Shown here piece after piece: positions 33,204-42,891 of a stretch of DNA of 64,000 nucleotides (positions within the stretch are counted from its first letter, which is position 1; every line of letters begins with the position of its first letter). The notes beneath the pieces were generated by a model that saw only the letters and a program-made list of their open reading frames with translations, was not told the origin of the DNA and ran no database searches. Source of the stretch: Pelagomonas calceolata (taxonomy: Eukaryota; Sar; Pelagophyceae; Pelagomonadales; Pelagomonadaceae); the NCBI GenBank assembly GCA_918797485.1, contig CAKKNE010000007.1, positions 5,001 through 69,000 of the forward strand. Reading direction: 5' to 3'. The translations under genes were made by a program, and so were the position numbers.

Positions 33204-33554
33204 ATGGCTATTGAAGAAGTAATTTCGGCTCAAGCCGTTGCAAGATATATCCGTATGTCACCTACCAAGGTGCGTCGTGTTTTAAATCAAATACGTGGTT
33301 GTACGTATGAAGAAGCATTAATTATATTAGAATTTTTACCTTACCGTGCTTGTGAACCGGTTTGGCAAGTTGTTCAATCAGCAGCAGCAAATGTTCAGTC
33401 TAAGCATGGATTAACTAAAAAAGATTTAACGATTCGCGAAGTTTTTGTGAGCCCTGGTCCAGTTTTAAAACGTTTTAGACCACGTGCTCAAGGTCGAGCA
33501 TTTGCAATTCGTAAACCAACATGTCATATCACGGCAGTGGTTGGTGTTAAATAA
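33204..33554 (+). CDS. rpl22: 50S ribosomal protein L22
   Basis: 116 residues from the ATG at 33204; an in-frame ATG at 33198 would add two residues and is an equal choice. [24 protein letters not shown] and [22 protein letters not shown] are L22 motifs. Confidence 0.96.
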   Translation: MAIEEVISAQAVARYIRMSPTKVRRVLNQIRGCTYEEALIILEFLPYRACEPVWQVVQSAAANVQSKHGLTKKDLTIREVFVSPGPVLKRFRPRAQGRAFAIRKPTCHITAVVGVK

Positions 33555-33575
33555 TAAAATTTAAGAAAAAAAATT

Positions 33576-34220
33576 GTGGGTCAAAAAGTACATCCATTAG
33601 GATTTCGATTAAATACGACACAAAAACATAAGTCAATTTGGTTTGCTCAGCTAAATCAATATTCGGCTTTATTAGAACAAGATGAAATAATTAGAAACTA
33701 CATTAAAACTAATTATGATTCGGCTGGTATTGCAGATATTGAAATTGAGCGAACATATAAGTTAAATAATATTTTCTTAAAAATTTATGTCGCTAAACCA
33801 GGCCTTATTATCACGGAATCTGGTTCTGGTTTAATTGATTTAACTAAAAAATTAAAGGCTTTATTACCGCGAGTTAATAAAATTAGTATCGACGTTTTTG
33901 AAATTATGGAACCGGATACACATGCCATTTTATTAGCTCAATTTATTGCAAATCAATTAGTTCGCCGAGTAGCATTTAAACGTGCAGTTCGAAAAGCAAT
34001 TGAACGTGCGCAAGCTAATGATGAGATTCAAGGAATCAAAGTTCAAGTTGGTGGACGTTTGAATGGCGCGGAAATCGCACGAACAGAATGGGTAAAAGAA
34101 GGACGAATGCCTTTACAAACCTTACGAGCGAAAATTGATTACGCTACAGCATCCGCTAAAACCATTTATGGTATTTTAGGAGTTAAGGTGTGGTTATTTA
34201 AAGGTGAAGCGATGTCTTAA
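33576..34220 (+). CDS. rps3: 30S ribosomal protein S3, GTG start
   Basis: 214 residues. Starts at GTG: GQKVHPLGFRLNT is the universal S3 N-terminus and no ATG fits. KH RNA-binding domain in the middle, and the C-terminal GAEIARTEWVKEGRMPLQTLRAKIDYA motif. Typical length for plastid S3. Confidence 0.97.
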   Translation: MGQKVHPLGFRLNTTQKHKSIWFAQLNQYSALLEQDEIIRNYIKTNYDSAGIADIEIERTYKLNNIFLKIYVAKPGLIITESGSGLIDLTKKLKALLPRVNKISIDVFEIMEPDTHAILLAQFIANQLVRRVAFKRAVRKAIERAQANDEIQGIKVQVGGRLNGAEIARTEWVKEGRMPLQTLRAKIDYATASAKTIYGILGVKVWLFKGEAMS

Positions 34221-34255
34221 TTATAAAAATTTAAAATTGATTATTCAATATACGT

Positions 34256-34666
34256 ATGCTTAGTCCAAAAAGAACGAAGTTTAGAAAACAACAACGAGGC
34301 AGAATGAAAGGCCGCGCGATGCGTAATAATAAAGTCGCATTCGGTGAATACGGGCTTCAAGTTCAAGAATGTGGTTGGTTAACTTCACGTCAACTAGAAG
34401 CAACACGTCGTACTATGACTCGTTATACTAAGCGTGGCGGAAAAATTTGGATTAAAATTTTTCCAGATAAATCAATCACGGCGCGTGCCGCAGAATCTCG
34501 TATGGGATCTGGTAAAGGTGCACCCGAGTATTGGGTCGCGGTTGTTAAACCCGGTAACGTAATTTTTGAAATTTCAGGGGTTAAACCTGAAGTAGCACGT
34601 CAAGCCATGAATTTAGCGGCTTATAAGTTACCGTTAAAAACGAAATTTATTTCAAAAGTCAACTAA
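34256..34666 (+). CDS. rpl16: 50S ribosomal protein L16
   Basis: 136 residues, no intron. [21 protein letters not shown] start and the [22 protein letters not shown] segment. The DNA of the latter (34403-34450) is the parent of the relic at 1489-1536. rpl29, which normally follows, is missing; rps17 starts 10 nt later. Confidence 0.99.
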   Translation: MLSPKRTKFRKQQRGRMKGRAMRNNKVAFGEYGLQVQECGWLTSRQLEATRRTMTRYTKRGGKIWIKIFPDKSITARAAESRMGSGKGAPEYWVAVVKPGNVIFEISGVKPEVARQAMNLAAYKLPLKTKFISKVN

Positions 34667-34676
34667 AAAATTCAGT

Positions 34677-34913
34677 ATGGTTCTTAAACAAAAAATAGGA
34701 ATTGTTGTTAGCGATAAGATGAATAAAAGCATCGTCGTAGCAATTGACACAAGATATAAACATAATTTGTATGGAAAAATTATGGCGAAAACAAAACGTT
34801 ATCTTGTTCATGATCCAGAAAATAGTTGTAGCATTGGTGATACTGTTTTAGTTGAGGAGCATCCCCCAATAAGTGCTAAGAAGCGCTGGATTTTTAAAAC
34901 ATTATTAAAGTAA
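34677..34913 (+). CDS. rps17: 30S ribosomal protein S17
   Basis: 78 residues. [27 protein letters not shown] and the later [22 protein letters not shown] match S17. Follows rpl16 directly because rpl29 is lost from the cluster. Confidence 0.97.
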   Translation: MVLKQKIGIVVSDKMNKSIVVAIDTRYKHNLYGKIMAKTKRYLVHDPENSCSIGDTVLVEEHPPISAKKRWIFKTLLK

Positions 34914-34921
34914 TATTATTC

Positions 34922-35287
34922 ATGATACAACCTCAAACTCAGTTAACAATTGCTGACAATACTGGAGCGCGTAAAATTATGTGTATTCGAGTGCTTGGTG
35001 GTAATAAAAATTATGCAAGTGTTGGAGATATCATCATTGGTGTTGTAAAAGAATCTGCACCACGTATGCCAGTTAAACGTTCAGACATTGTTAGAGCTGT
35101 TGTTGTTCGTACACGAAAAACAATTTCTCGTAAAAACGGAACTTGTATTTGTTTCGATGACAATGCAGCAGTTTTAATTAATGCACAGAATAATCCAAGA
35201 GGCACACGTGTCTTTGGTCCAATTGCTCGTGAAATTAGGGATAGAAATTTTACACGAGTCGTTTCTTTAGCACCTGAAGTTTTATAG
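34922..35287 (+). CDS. rpl14: 50S ribosomal protein L14
   Basis: 121 residues. [22 protein letters not shown] and the [11 protein letters not shown] motif are diagnostic of L14, which forms an intersubunit bridge. Confidence 0.99.
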   Translation: MIQPQTQLTIADNTGARKIMCIRVLGGNKNYASVGDIIIGVVKESAPRMPVKRSDIVRAVVVRTRKTISRKNGTCICFDDNAAVLINAQNNPRGTRVFGPIAREIRDRNFTRVVSLAPEVL

Positions 35288-35304
35288 TTTTAAGTGTATC
35301 TAAT

Positions 35305-35604
35305 ATGAGATTAAAAATAGGTGATAACGTAAAAGTTATCTCAGGAAATGATAAGGGGAAGTTTGGTAAGATAACAAATTTGATGAAACCGTTTGTAACG
35401 GTTGAAGGAATAAATATTCGAACGAAACACGTCAAACCCGCAACTAGGGAAAAATCCGGCGAAATTGTTCAACAAGAAGCACCAATAAATATTTCAAATG
35501 TTATGGTGTGTGATTCGGAAAATGTTGCAAGTCGTCTTCGTGTTGTAAAAACAGGAAAAGCTAAAGAACGATTTTCGAAAAAAACAGGAAAAAAAATAGA
35601 TTAA
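35305..35604 (+). CDS. rpl24: 50S ribosomal protein L24
   Basis: 99 residues. KOW motif at the start (KIGDNVKVISGNDKGKFGKI) and the N-V-KT-HVKP pattern of L24. Assembly initiator of the large subunit. Confidence 0.96.
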   Translation: MRLKIGDNVKVISGNDKGKFGKITNLMKPFVTVEGINIRTKHVKPATREKSGEIVQQEAPINISNVMVCDSENVASRLRVVKTGKAKERFSKKTGKKID

Positions 35605-35608
35605 GTTA

Positions 35609-36157
35609 ATGGTAACAAAACTTAGAACTGACTATAAAGAAAAGATTATCAATTCTTTGTATAAGTCTTTAAATTGTACAAATATTCACCAAGTCCCGAA
35701 ATTAATTAAAATTAAAGTCAATCGCGGTTTAGGATTAGCAGCACAAAATACTGCGGTACTAAATAAAACGATTAATGAATTTCGCGTGATTACGGGGCAA
35801 CAACCAGTTGTAACAGTAGCTCGAAATTCTGTTGCGACTTTTAAAATTCGTGAAGAAATGCCATTAGGTGTAACGGTTACGTTACGCGGTGATAAAATGT
35901 ATTCATTTTTGGATCGTTTTATCAATATTGCTCTTCCTCGTTCGCGTGATTTTCAAGGATTAAATCCACAAGGTTTTGATAAATTTGGAAATTACACCGT
36001 AGGATTAACAGAACAGCTTCTTTTCCCAGAAATAAATTATGATTCTGTTGATCAAGCACGTGGTTTTAACATTACTTTTGTTACAAACGCAAAAACGCGT
36101 GAAGCAGGTGCAATGTTATTACGCGAATTTGGGTTGCCAATTCGAGAAAAAATTTAA
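35609..36157 (+). CDS. rpl5: 50S ribosomal protein L5
   Basis: 182 residues. Motifs [25 protein letters not shown] and the [10 protein letters not shown] loop identify L5, which contacts 5S rRNA. Starts 4 nt after the rpl24 stop. Confidence 0.98.
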   Translation: MVTKLRTDYKEKIINSLYKSLNCTNIHQVPKLIKIKVNRGLGLAAQNTAVLNKTINEFRVITGQQPVVTVARNSVATFKIREEMPLGVTVTLRGDKMYSFLDRFINIALPRSRDFQGLNPQGFDKFGNYTVGLTEQLLFPEINYDSVDQARGFNITFVTNAKTREAGAMLLREFGLPIREKI

Positions 36158-36176
36158 GGTAAGTAAATCTGTATTT

Positions 36177-36581
36177 ATGGTTAATGATGTTATTTCGGAT
36201 ATGCTAACTCGCATTCGTAATGCTAGTAAGGTTAAACACCATTTAGTTCAGGTACCCTTTACAAAAATGACGTTAGCAATAGCACAGGTTTTAAAAGAGG
36301 AGAACTTTATCGAAGATTTTCAAGAATTTTCACAAAGTGGAAGAAAATTCTTATTAATTTTATTGAAATATAAAGGTAAAGGTCGTAATCAAGAACCCGC
36401 TATTATGACTTTGAAAAGGATAAGTAAACCTGGTCTACGCGTATACGCCAATGTTAAAGAGTTACCAGTAGTATTAGGTAATTTTGGTGTTGCTTTAATG
36501 TCAACCTCAAAGGGTGTTATGACAAATTTCAAAGCTGCTAAATTAGGCATTGGTGGCGAAGTTTTATGTTATATTTGGTAA
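36177..36581 (+). CDS. rps8: 30S ribosomal protein S8
   Basis: 134 residues from the ATG at 36177 ([20 protein letters not shown], the canonical S8 start). The frame is open further upstream to 36039, but that stretch lies inside rpl5 and is unrelated to S8. C-terminus [26 protein letters not shown] is typical. Confidence 0.97.
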   Translation: MVNDVISDMLTRIRNASKVKHHLVQVPFTKMTLAIAQVLKEENFIEDFQEFSQSGRKFLLILLKYKGKGRNQEPAIMTLKRISKPGLRVYANVKELPVVLGNFGVALMSTSKGVMTNFKAAKLGIGGEVLCYIW

Positions 36582-36604
36582 TCATATTATAAAAGTATCA
36601 CGTT

Positions 36605-37144
36605 ATGTCACGTATCGGAAAACTTCCAATTACACTGCCTAAAGGGGTAACTCTTGCGGTTGATGATAATTTGGTTTCTATAAAAGGTCCACTTGGTGAA
36701 TTAAATCGTCAAATAACGCCTGAAGTCCATGTTGATATCAAAGAAGACCAAGTTTTTGTTTTAGTTAATGATGATTCAAAAAGGACTCGTGCATTACACG
36801 GTTTGACACGAACATTATTAAATAATATGGTTCTTGGAGTTCACAAAAAGTTTGAAATTGATTTAGAACTAAAAGGTGTTGGATACCGCTGTCAGGCGGC
36901 AAAAGATAAAGTTACTTTAAGTTTAGGTTTTAGCCATCCTATTATTCTCCCATTACCAAAAGATGTGGAAGTTACTGTGGAAGCTAATACAAACATAAAA
37001 GTAGCTGGTATTAATAAAGAAGAAGTTGGATTTATAGCATCCAAAATTCGTTCATTTAGACCACCAGAACCATATAATGGCAAAGGGGTCTTATATAAAG
37101 GAGAACAAGTTCTTCGAAAAGCTGGTAAAACCGGCAAAAAATAA
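36605..37144 (+). CDS. rpl6: 50S ribosomal protein L6
   Basis: 179 residues. SRIGKLPITLPKGV start and the PEPYNGKGVLYKGE signature near the C-terminus. rpl18 should follow in the spc order but is absent; rps5 begins 27 nt later. Confidence 0.98.
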   Translation: MSRIGKLPITLPKGVTLAVDDNLVSIKGPLGELNRQITPEVHVDIKEDQVFVLVNDDSKRTRALHGLTRTLLNNMVLGVHKKFEIDLELKGVGYRCQAAKDKVTLSLGFSHPIILPLPKDVEVTVEANTNIKVAGINKEEVGFIASKIRSFRPPEPYNGKGVLYKGEQVLRKAGKTGKK

Positions 37145-37171
37145 TATTTGGTTCATTTGTAATAGATTTTT

Positions 37172-37651
37172 ATGGTTCAGGAAAGAAATACAAATCGTAA
37201 TAATAACCGCAATAACACAAATTGGGTACGTAAGGTCGTTAAAGTCCGCCGTATTACAAAAGTTGTAAAAGGTGGTAAAAAATTACGTTTCGGAGCCCTT
37301 GTAATAATTGGGAATGAAAAAGGTTTAGTTGGTGTAGGTGTTGGAAAAGCAGATGATGTTGTAGAAGCTGTTAAAAAAGCAGCAAATGATGGTCGTCGTA
37401 ATATTATTATGGTTCCATTAACAAAAACATTTAGTATCCCACATGTCTCAACTGGACAATATGGAGCGTCTAATGTGTTGCTTAAGCCTGCAAGTGCTGG
37501 ATCTGGGGTAATCGCTGGTGGATCCGTTCGAACATTGCTAGAAGCCGCTGGTGTGCAAAATATTATGGCGAAACAATTAGGATCAAATAATCTTCTAAAT
37601 AATGCACGAGCAACAATTTGTGCTTTAGAAGCTTTGAAAACAGCAAAATAA
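37172..37651 (+). CDS. rps5: 30S ribosomal protein S5
   Basis: 159 residues. Motifs [30 protein letters not shown] and [13 protein letters not shown]-like [12 protein letters not shown] region; both domains are present. It follows rpl6 directly. Confidence 0.98.
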   Translation: MVQERNTNRNNNRNNTNWVRKVVKVRRITKVVKGGKKLRFGALVIIGNEKGLVGVGVGKADDVVEAVKKAANDGRRNIIMVPLTKTFSIPHVSTGQYGASNVLLKPASAGSGVIAGGSVRTLLEAAGVQNIMAKQLGSNNLLNNARATICALEALKTAK

Positions 37652-37688
37652 TTTTTTCAAAGTGGTTATTTAGTTAAGTTAAAAATTT

Positions 37689-38921
37689 ATGGGACTAAAC
37701 TTTTTAGGTGACAAGTCCCCTAGTAGGGACAATTTAGTAAATAGAATTCTTTTAACATTAGGGATTATTCTATTTGCTCGATTGGGTACATTTATACCGC
37801 TTACCGGGATTGATCAAAAATATTTATATACGGAATTGCAAAATAGTCCGATACTCAACTTTTTTAGTTCTTTTTCACAAGGTGATTTTTTTGTGTTAGG
37901 ACCATTTACATTGGGTATTTTACCAAATATCAATGCATCGATATCAATGCAGTTGTTAACCGCTGTTTTGCCATTCTTACAAAAATTGCAAAAAGAAGAA
38001 GGGGTTGCTGGACAAAAAAAGGTCACACAATATACACGTTATTTAACGGTTGTTATTGCTTTTATTTACGGATGCTTGATTGCTTTTTTCTTAAAACCAT
38101 TTGTTTTTGGATGGAATTTAGTTCGTGCAGTAGAAATTGCACTAACTTTAACAACCGGTTCAATAATAATTTTGTGGTTAAGTGAATTAATTACAGAAAA
38201 AGGTATTGGTAATGGAACATCATTATTTATTTTTGTAAATATTAGTTCGGCATTACCAAAGACATTAAATAATTTTGCTGTCCTTGTTCCAACATTGCCA
38301 TTAAAATTAGGTATTGGTTTTATTTTCGCTATAGGTTTATTAAGTATTGTTGTCGTCCAGGGAGCCCTACGTAAGATTGATTTACTTTCAGTGAAATCTT
38401 TATTAAGAGAATCATCAAATAGTCAAAGTAGTTATTTGCCTTTTAGATTAAATCCAAGCGGTATTATGCCATTGATTTTTTCTTCGGGCTTATTAAATGT
38501 CTTAATAGTAGGAATAAATAAAATTAGTTTGTTACAGGGTTTAGCAAACTTTTCTAACCTAATTTACACAAGTGGGTATTTTATTTTAACACTTTTTTTT
38601 AGTTATTTTTATTCCACAATTGCGATTAAACCCAGTGATTTATCAGATAATTTAAAGAAGATGAATTTTACAATACCAGGTGTTCAGCCCGGATTGGCGA
38701 CAATGCGTTTTTTACAAGAAACGTTAACCCGCTTAGCTTTATTAGGCGGTTTGTTTTTAGCCGTTATTGTTACAATTCCAAGTCTTTTAGCGTTTGTAAA
38801 TCCTGCTATAAAAGGATTTGGTATAACTTCATTAATTATTCTGGTCGGGGTAGCTGTAGACTTAAGTCGACAAATACGATTCTACTTAATATCAGAGGTC
38901 TATGATAATATAAATTTATAG
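37689..38921 (+). CDS. secY: Preprotein translocase SecY
   Basis: 410 residues with about ten membrane helices. Channel of the thylakoid Sec translocase. The motifs GILPNINASISMQLL and EKGIGNGTSLFIF are diagnostic. In the spc-operon position before rpl36. Works with SecA and SecE (not seen here) and with the SRP whose RNA is at 3655. Confidence 0.97.
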   Translation: MGLNFLGDKSPSRDNLVNRILLTLGIILFARLGTFIPLTGIDQKYLYTELQNSPILNFFSSFSQGDFFVLGPFTLGILPNINASISMQLLTAVLPFLQKLQKEEGVAGQKKVTQYTRYLTVVIAFIYGCLIAFFLKPFVFGWNLVRAVEIALTLTTGSIIILWLSELITEKGIGNGTSLFIFVNISSALPKTLNNFAVLVPTLPLKLGIGFIFAIGLLSIVVVQGALRKIDLLSVKSLLRESSNSQSSYLPFRLNPSGIMPLIFSSGLLNVLIVGINKISLLQGLANFSNLIYTSGYFILTLFFSYFYSTIAIKPSDLSDNLKKMNFTIPGVQPGLATMRFLQETLTRLALLGGLFLAVIVTIPSLLAFVNPAIKGFGITSLIILVGVAVDLSRQIRFYLISEVYDNINL

Positions 38922-38992
38922 TAGCTCTAAATTACTACTGACAATTTCTGAAAAAATTAAGTTAATTGTCTATTTTTTATGTGTATAAAGTT

Positions 38993-39106
38993 ATGAAAGT
39001 TCGCCCATCTGTAAAAAAAATGTGCCCTAAATGTCGGGTTATTCGTCGTTTTGGGGTCATAAGAGTTATTTGCTCAAATCCAAAACATAAACAACGTCAG
39101 GGTTAA
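38993..39106 (+). CDS. rpl36: 50S ribosomal protein L36 (p-type)
   Basis: 37 residues: [19 protein letters not shown] then a segment ending NPKHKQRQG. It has the zinc ribbon (Cys11, Cys14, Cys27, His32) of the standard form. This is not the c-type L36 reported as a horizontal replacement in haptophyte and cryptophyte plastids, which bears on the identity of the organism. Confidence 0.95.
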   Translation: MKVRPSVKKMCPKCRVIRRFGVIRVICSNPKHKQRQG

Positions 39107-39130
39107 TCAATTAATTAATGGGAGAAAAGA

Positions 39131-39481
39131 GTGGTTCGTATTTCTGGTATTGATTTACCTAAATCAAAAAGAATCGAGTATGCACTTACAAGTGTATACG
39201 GAATTGGTTTAACCTCTTCACGTAATATCTTAATTACAGCTAATGTTGACCCCGATAAACGTACGAATGTACTTGGGGATACAGAAGTTATGGCAATACG
39301 TGAAGTAATCGAAGAAAATTACAAGGTTGAAGAGGATTTACGACGTCAAACGAAACAAAACATTGTTCGTTTATCACAAATTAATTGTGTAAAAGGAAGA
39401 CGTCATCGTCAAAATTTACCAGTTCGAGGACAAAGAACGCGTACGAATTCGCGAACTCGACGCGGTGCTCGTCTGATGTAA
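39131..39481 (+). CDS. rps13: 30S ribosomal protein S13, GTG start
   Basis: 116 residues. Initiates at GTG at 39131 with GGGAG 6 nt upstream; VRISGIDLPKSKRIEYALTSVYGIG is the normal S13 start. The nearby ATG at 39118 is in another frame. C-terminal RGQRTRTNSRTRRG is conserved. Confidence 0.96.
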   Translation: MVRISGIDLPKSKRIEYALTSVYGIGLTSSRNILITANVDPDKRTNVLGDTEVMAIREVIEENYKVEEDLRRQTKQNIVRLSQINCVKGRRHRQNLPVRGQRTRTNSRTRRGARLM

Positions 39482-39511
39482 TTTCACCAAATTATCTATG
39501 AAATAATTAGT

Positions 39512-39901
39512 ATGGCAGTTAAGGTTAAACGATCAACAAAAAAACAAAAGAAAAATATTGTATCTGGTGTTGTTCATATAAATTCAACATTTAACAATAC
39601 AATTATTACAATAACCGATCTATCCGGCAATACGATTTCATGGTCTTCTGCTGGTAGTGTAGGTTTTAAAGGGGCCCGAAAAGGGACACCTTTCGCGGCT
39701 CAGACGGCTGCTGAAGCAGCTTCGGCGTCTGCAATGGAGAAAGGCTTACGTAAGGTCGAAGTTTTGATTCGAGGCCAAGGCTCAGGACGAGAAACATCCG
39801 TAAGAGCATTGGAAGTCCTAGGACTTGATATCGTTTCTGTAAAAGATATTACACCAATACCACATAATGGTTGCCGACCTCCAAAACGTCGACGCGTCTA
39901 A
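39512..39901 (+). CDS. rps11: 30S ribosomal protein S11
   Basis: 129 residues. [22 protein letters not shown] and the C-terminal [16 protein letters not shown] are S11 hallmarks. First of the alpha-operon genes before rpoA. Confidence 0.99.
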   Translation: MAVKVKRSTKKQKKNIVSGVVHINSTFNNTIITITDLSGNTISWSSAGSVGFKGARKGTPFAAQTAAEAASASAMEKGLRKVEVLIRGQGSGRETSVRALEVLGLDIVSVKDITPIPHNGCRPPKRRRV

Positions 39902-39918
39902 AAATTTGCTAAAAAAAG

Positions 39919-40836
39919 ATGCAACAATTTCAATTCGAGAAAGTTGAGTCATGTTCAAATGATCTTGGTGAGCAAACTAGCCGTTTTAGGCTGCAGGGGT
40001 TGGCACAAGGTCAAGGATTAACTATTGGTAATACATTACGTCGTGTGTTGCTTACCGAATTAGAAGGAACAGCCATTACAGCTGTTCAAATAAAAGGTAT
40101 TAACAACGAGTTTGCTACAATTCCAGGAGTGCGAGAAGATGTTTTAGAAATCTTATTAAATTTAAAACAAATAAAATTTCAAGGATTATTAGAAACGCCT
40201 TTTTTAACCTCGATTGTACTAAAAGGTCCCCAATTAGTTACAGCGGACCATATTGTATTACCCCCTACCCTTAATATACTTAATCCAAATCATTATATTG
40301 CAACTATCTCGGAACAAACGAATTTAGAATTAGAACTAAAAATTGAATCCGGAACTGGCTATCTAGTTCTTAATGACGATTCACAAAGTAATTCTAATGA
40401 TTTTTTAAATATTGATGTTCTTTTTACACCCGTAAAAAACGTTAATTACGAAATTCGAGATTCTTATAAAGTTGATGAAAAAATTACAGAAATTTTAGAT
40501 CTTGAAATCACGACAGATGGGAGTATCACACCTCTTGAAGCGTTAAATAAATCATCCCAAATTTTACAAGCATTGTTTGGTGGATTGATTATTGATGAAT
40601 CAAAAAATAACGTAAGTTCTGTTCCTACAATTGAAACGGAATTAGATATTTTAATTGAAGAATTGCAATTATCAGTACGCTCTTATAACTGTTTAAAAAG
40701 GGTAAACATTTTAACAATCGCAGATCTAGTTCAATACTCTGTTAAAGAATTAAAAGAAATCAAAAATTTCGGTCAAAAATCAGCGAATGAGGTAGTAAAA
40801 AAACTCCAAGATCGTTTTGACATAAGTTTAAGTTAA
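39919..40836 (+). CDS. rpoA: RNA polymerase alpha subunit
   Basis: 305 residues. N-terminal dimerisation domain (GNTLRRVLLTELEGTAITAVQI near 32-53) and a complete C-terminal domain with helix-hairpin-helix (SVRSYNCLKRVNILTIADL and IKNFGQKSANEV). The presence of the CTD suggests activator or upstream-element contacts are retained. Completes the PEP core with rpoB, rpoC1 and rpoC2. Confidence 0.97.
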   Translation: MQQFQFEKVESCSNDLGEQTSRFRLQGLAQGQGLTIGNTLRRVLLTELEGTAITAVQIKGINNEFATIPGVREDVLEILLNLKQIKFQGLLETPFLTSIVLKGPQLVTADHIVLPPTLNILNPNHYIATISEQTNLELELKIESGTGYLVLNDDSQSNSNDFLNIDVLFTPVKNVNYEIRDSYKVDEKITEILDLEITTDGSITPLEALNKSSQILQALFGGLIIDESKNNVSSVPTIETELDILIEELQLSVRSYNCLKRVNILTIADLVQYSVKELKEIKNFGQKSANEVVKKLQDRFDISLS

Positions 40837-40848
40837 TCCCCTAATATA

Positions 40849-41271
40849 ATGAAAAATAGTTTAAATGCTAATCACAAAAAATGGTATGTGATTGATGCAA
40901 AAGGCAAAACTCTTGGTAAACTGGCGACTATTATTGCAACTATTTTGAATGGCAAACATAAATCAATTAATAATCCTTCTTTAGATTGTGGTGATTATGT
41001 AATTGTTATAAATAGTAAGGATATTAAAGTCACAGGTAAAAAGTCTGAACAAAAAATCTATCGTCGACATTCAGGACGACCTGGTGGATTAAAAATCGAG
41101 ACTTTTGAAAAACTCCAAGATCGTATTCCAGAAAGAATTTTAGAAAAAGCCGTAAAAGGTATGTTGCCAAAAGGACCTTTAGGACGCGATAAATTTAAGA
41201 ATTTAAAAGTTTATAAAGAGGATTCGCATCCACATGCGTCGCAAAATCCGGAGTTATTAGTCTACAAATAA
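40849..41271 (+). CDS. rpl13: 50S ribosomal protein L13
   Basis: 140 residues. [19 protein letters not shown] and the [26 protein letters not shown] segment identify L13. Position between rpoA and rps9 is standard for red-lineage plastids. Confidence 0.97.
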   Translation: MKNSLNANHKKWYVIDAKGKTLGKLATIIATILNGKHKSINNPSLDCGDYVIVINSKDIKVTGKKSEQKIYRRHSGRPGGLKIETFEKLQDRIPERILEKAVKGMLPKGPLGRDKFKNLKVYKEDSHPHASQNPELLVYK

Positions 41272-41275
41272 TTTT

Positions 41276-41695
41276 ATGGTTATAGAAAAAAGTAATCTTT
41301 TAGCATTAGCTATTGGACGGAGAAAAGAAGCCACGGCAATTGTTCAAATCTACCCGATTGGAGCTAATGAAAAATCCGAAATATTAATTAATAACTGTTT
41401 GGCTGAGGTTTTTTTACAATTTAATGCCGCATATTTAAACACGCTTAATCGTAGTTTAGCTTTATTAAATCTAGAAAACAATTACAGAATTATTGTTAAA
41501 ACTCGTGGCGGTGGTTTAACCGGTCAAACAGGGGCAATTCAATTAGGTTTAGCACGTGCTTTATGTAAAATTGATCCAAATTATCGTTCAACATTAAAAT
41601 TAGCGGGTTTATTAACTCGCGATTCAAGACAAGTTGAGCGTAAAAAATATGGTTTGAAAAAAGCTCGAAAAGCTTCACAATATTCAAAACGTTAA
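41276..41695 (+). CDS. rps9: 30S ribosomal protein S9
   Basis: 139 residues. AIGRRKEATAIVQIYP, GGGLTGQTGAIQLGLARAL and the KKYGLKKARKASQYSKR tail that reaches the P site. Starts 4 nt after rpl13. Confidence 0.98.
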   Translation: MVIEKSNLLALAIGRRKEATAIVQIYPIGANEKSEILINNCLAEVFLQFNAAYLNTLNRSLALLNLENNYRIIVKTRGGGLTGQTGAIQLGLARALCKIDPNYRSTLKLAGLLTRDSRQVERKKYGLKKARKASQYSKR

Positions 41696-41726
41696 TACAT
41701 ATTCCATTAGTCATAAAATTAGTATT

Positions 41727-41939
41727 ATGCCAAAAAAAGATATCCACCCAGAGTGGTATGATAATACAGAAGTGTATTGTGACGGAAAATTAGTGTATAC
41801 AGTTAGTTCAACGAAAGAAAAACTAAATGTAGATATTTGGTCAGGTAATCATCCTTTTTATACGGGATCAAAAAAATTACTTGATACTGAAGGGCGTGTA
41901 GATCGGTTTATGAAAAAATATAATTTAGAAAAAAAATAA
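41727..41939 (+). CDS. rpl31: 50S ribosomal protein L31
   Basis: 70 residues. MPKKDIHPEWYDNTEVYCDGK and SGNHPFYTGSKKLLDTEGRVDRF match L31. It has only one cysteine, so it is the zinc-free form. Confidence 0.96.
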   Translation: MPKKDIHPEWYDNTEVYCDGKLVYTVSSTKEKLNVDIWSGNHPFYTGSKKLLDTEGRVDRFMKKYNLEKK

Positions 41940-41956
41940 ATTAAAAAAATAATCTC

Positions 41957-42331
41957 ATGCCAACAATACAACAACTTATCCGGAATAAGCGACAATCGCT
42001 TAAAAAGAAAACAAAATCACCGGCTTTAAAAAATTGTCCTCAACGACGTGGTGTTTGTACTCGTGTTTATACGACAACTCCGAAAAAACCGAATTCTGCA
42101 ACTCGTAAAGTTGCACGTGTACGATTAACGTCAGGATTTGAAGTTACAGCTTACATCCCAGGTATAGGACATGAATTACAAGAACATGCATCAGTTCTTA
42201 TAAGAGGGGGTCGAGTTAAAGATCTGCCAGGTGTACGTTATCACATTATTCGTGGTGCACTTGATAGTGGAGCGGTAAAAAATCGAACTCAAGGCCGATC
42301 AAAATATGGAGTTAAAAAACCGAACGCTTAG
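41957..42331 (+). CDS. rps12: 30S ribosomal protein S12
   Basis: 124 residues in one continuous reading frame, without the trans-splicing of land plants. [18 protein letters not shown] and the decoding-centre loop [15 protein letters not shown] are intact. First gene of the str group. Confidence 0.99.
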   Translation: MPTIQQLIRNKRQSLKKKTKSPALKNCPQRRGVCTRVYTTTPKKPNSATRKVARVRLTSGFEVTAYIPGIGHELQEHASVLIRGGRVKDLPGVRYHIIRGALDSGAVKNRTQGRSKYGVKKPNA

Positions 42332-42369
42332 TTCTTAACAAGTGCGTAAATAAATAAAATAGTTTTAAT

Positions 42370-42840
42370 ATGTCCCGTAGAAAGATTATTAAAAAACGGT
42401 TTCCAAAACCTGATCCGGTTTATAACAATTACTTGGTCAGCATTTTAGTATCCCGTTTAATTAAAGATGGTAAAAAAACCTTAGCTCAAAATATCGTCTG
42501 TGATGCATTAGATATCATAGCGTATAAGACAGAATCGGATCCTATAGAAGTTTTTGAACAAGCGGTAAAAAATGTAACTCCTTTAGTTGAAGTGAAAGCT
42601 CGACGTTTTGGAGGTGCAACTTATCAAGTACCCATGGAAGTAACAAGTTTCCGAGGAACTAATTTAGCATTGCGCTGGATTGTGAAAGCTTCACGCAGTC
42701 GAACTGGAAAAACAATCGCATTAAAATTAGCTGCAGAATTAATGGACGCCTCAAAAAATTCTGGCGATGCAATGAGAAAAAAACAAGATACTCATAAAAT
42801 GGCCGAAGCTAATAAAGCTTTTGCACATTTCCGTTATTAA
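42370..42840 (+). CDS. rps7: 30S ribosomal protein S7
   Basis: 156 residues. [18 protein letters not shown] and [14 protein letters not shown]-type [17 protein letters not shown] motif. Nucleates the 30S head. Followed by tufA; fusA, between them in bacteria, is absent as in other plastids. Confidence 0.98.
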   Translation: MSRRKIIKKRFPKPDPVYNNYLVSILVSRLIKDGKKTLAQNIVCDALDIIAYKTESDPIEVFEQAVKNVTPLVEVKARRFGGATYQVPMEVTSFRGTNLALRWIVKASRSRTGKTIALKLAAELMDASKNSGDAMRKKQDTHKMAEANKAFAHFRY

Positions 42841-42891
42841 AGTAACTGCATATTACAAAAAATAAAAATATTAAAAACATCTTAAAAAGTT

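Noticed and set aside
36039-36176. Longer rps8 reading frame
   Set aside because: The extra part lies inside rpl5 in another frame, and the canonical S8 N-terminus begins at 36177.
38993-39106. c-type rpl36 as in haptophytes and cryptophytes
   Set aside because: The sequence has the C-C-C-H zinc ribbon and KHKQRQG end of the standard p-type.
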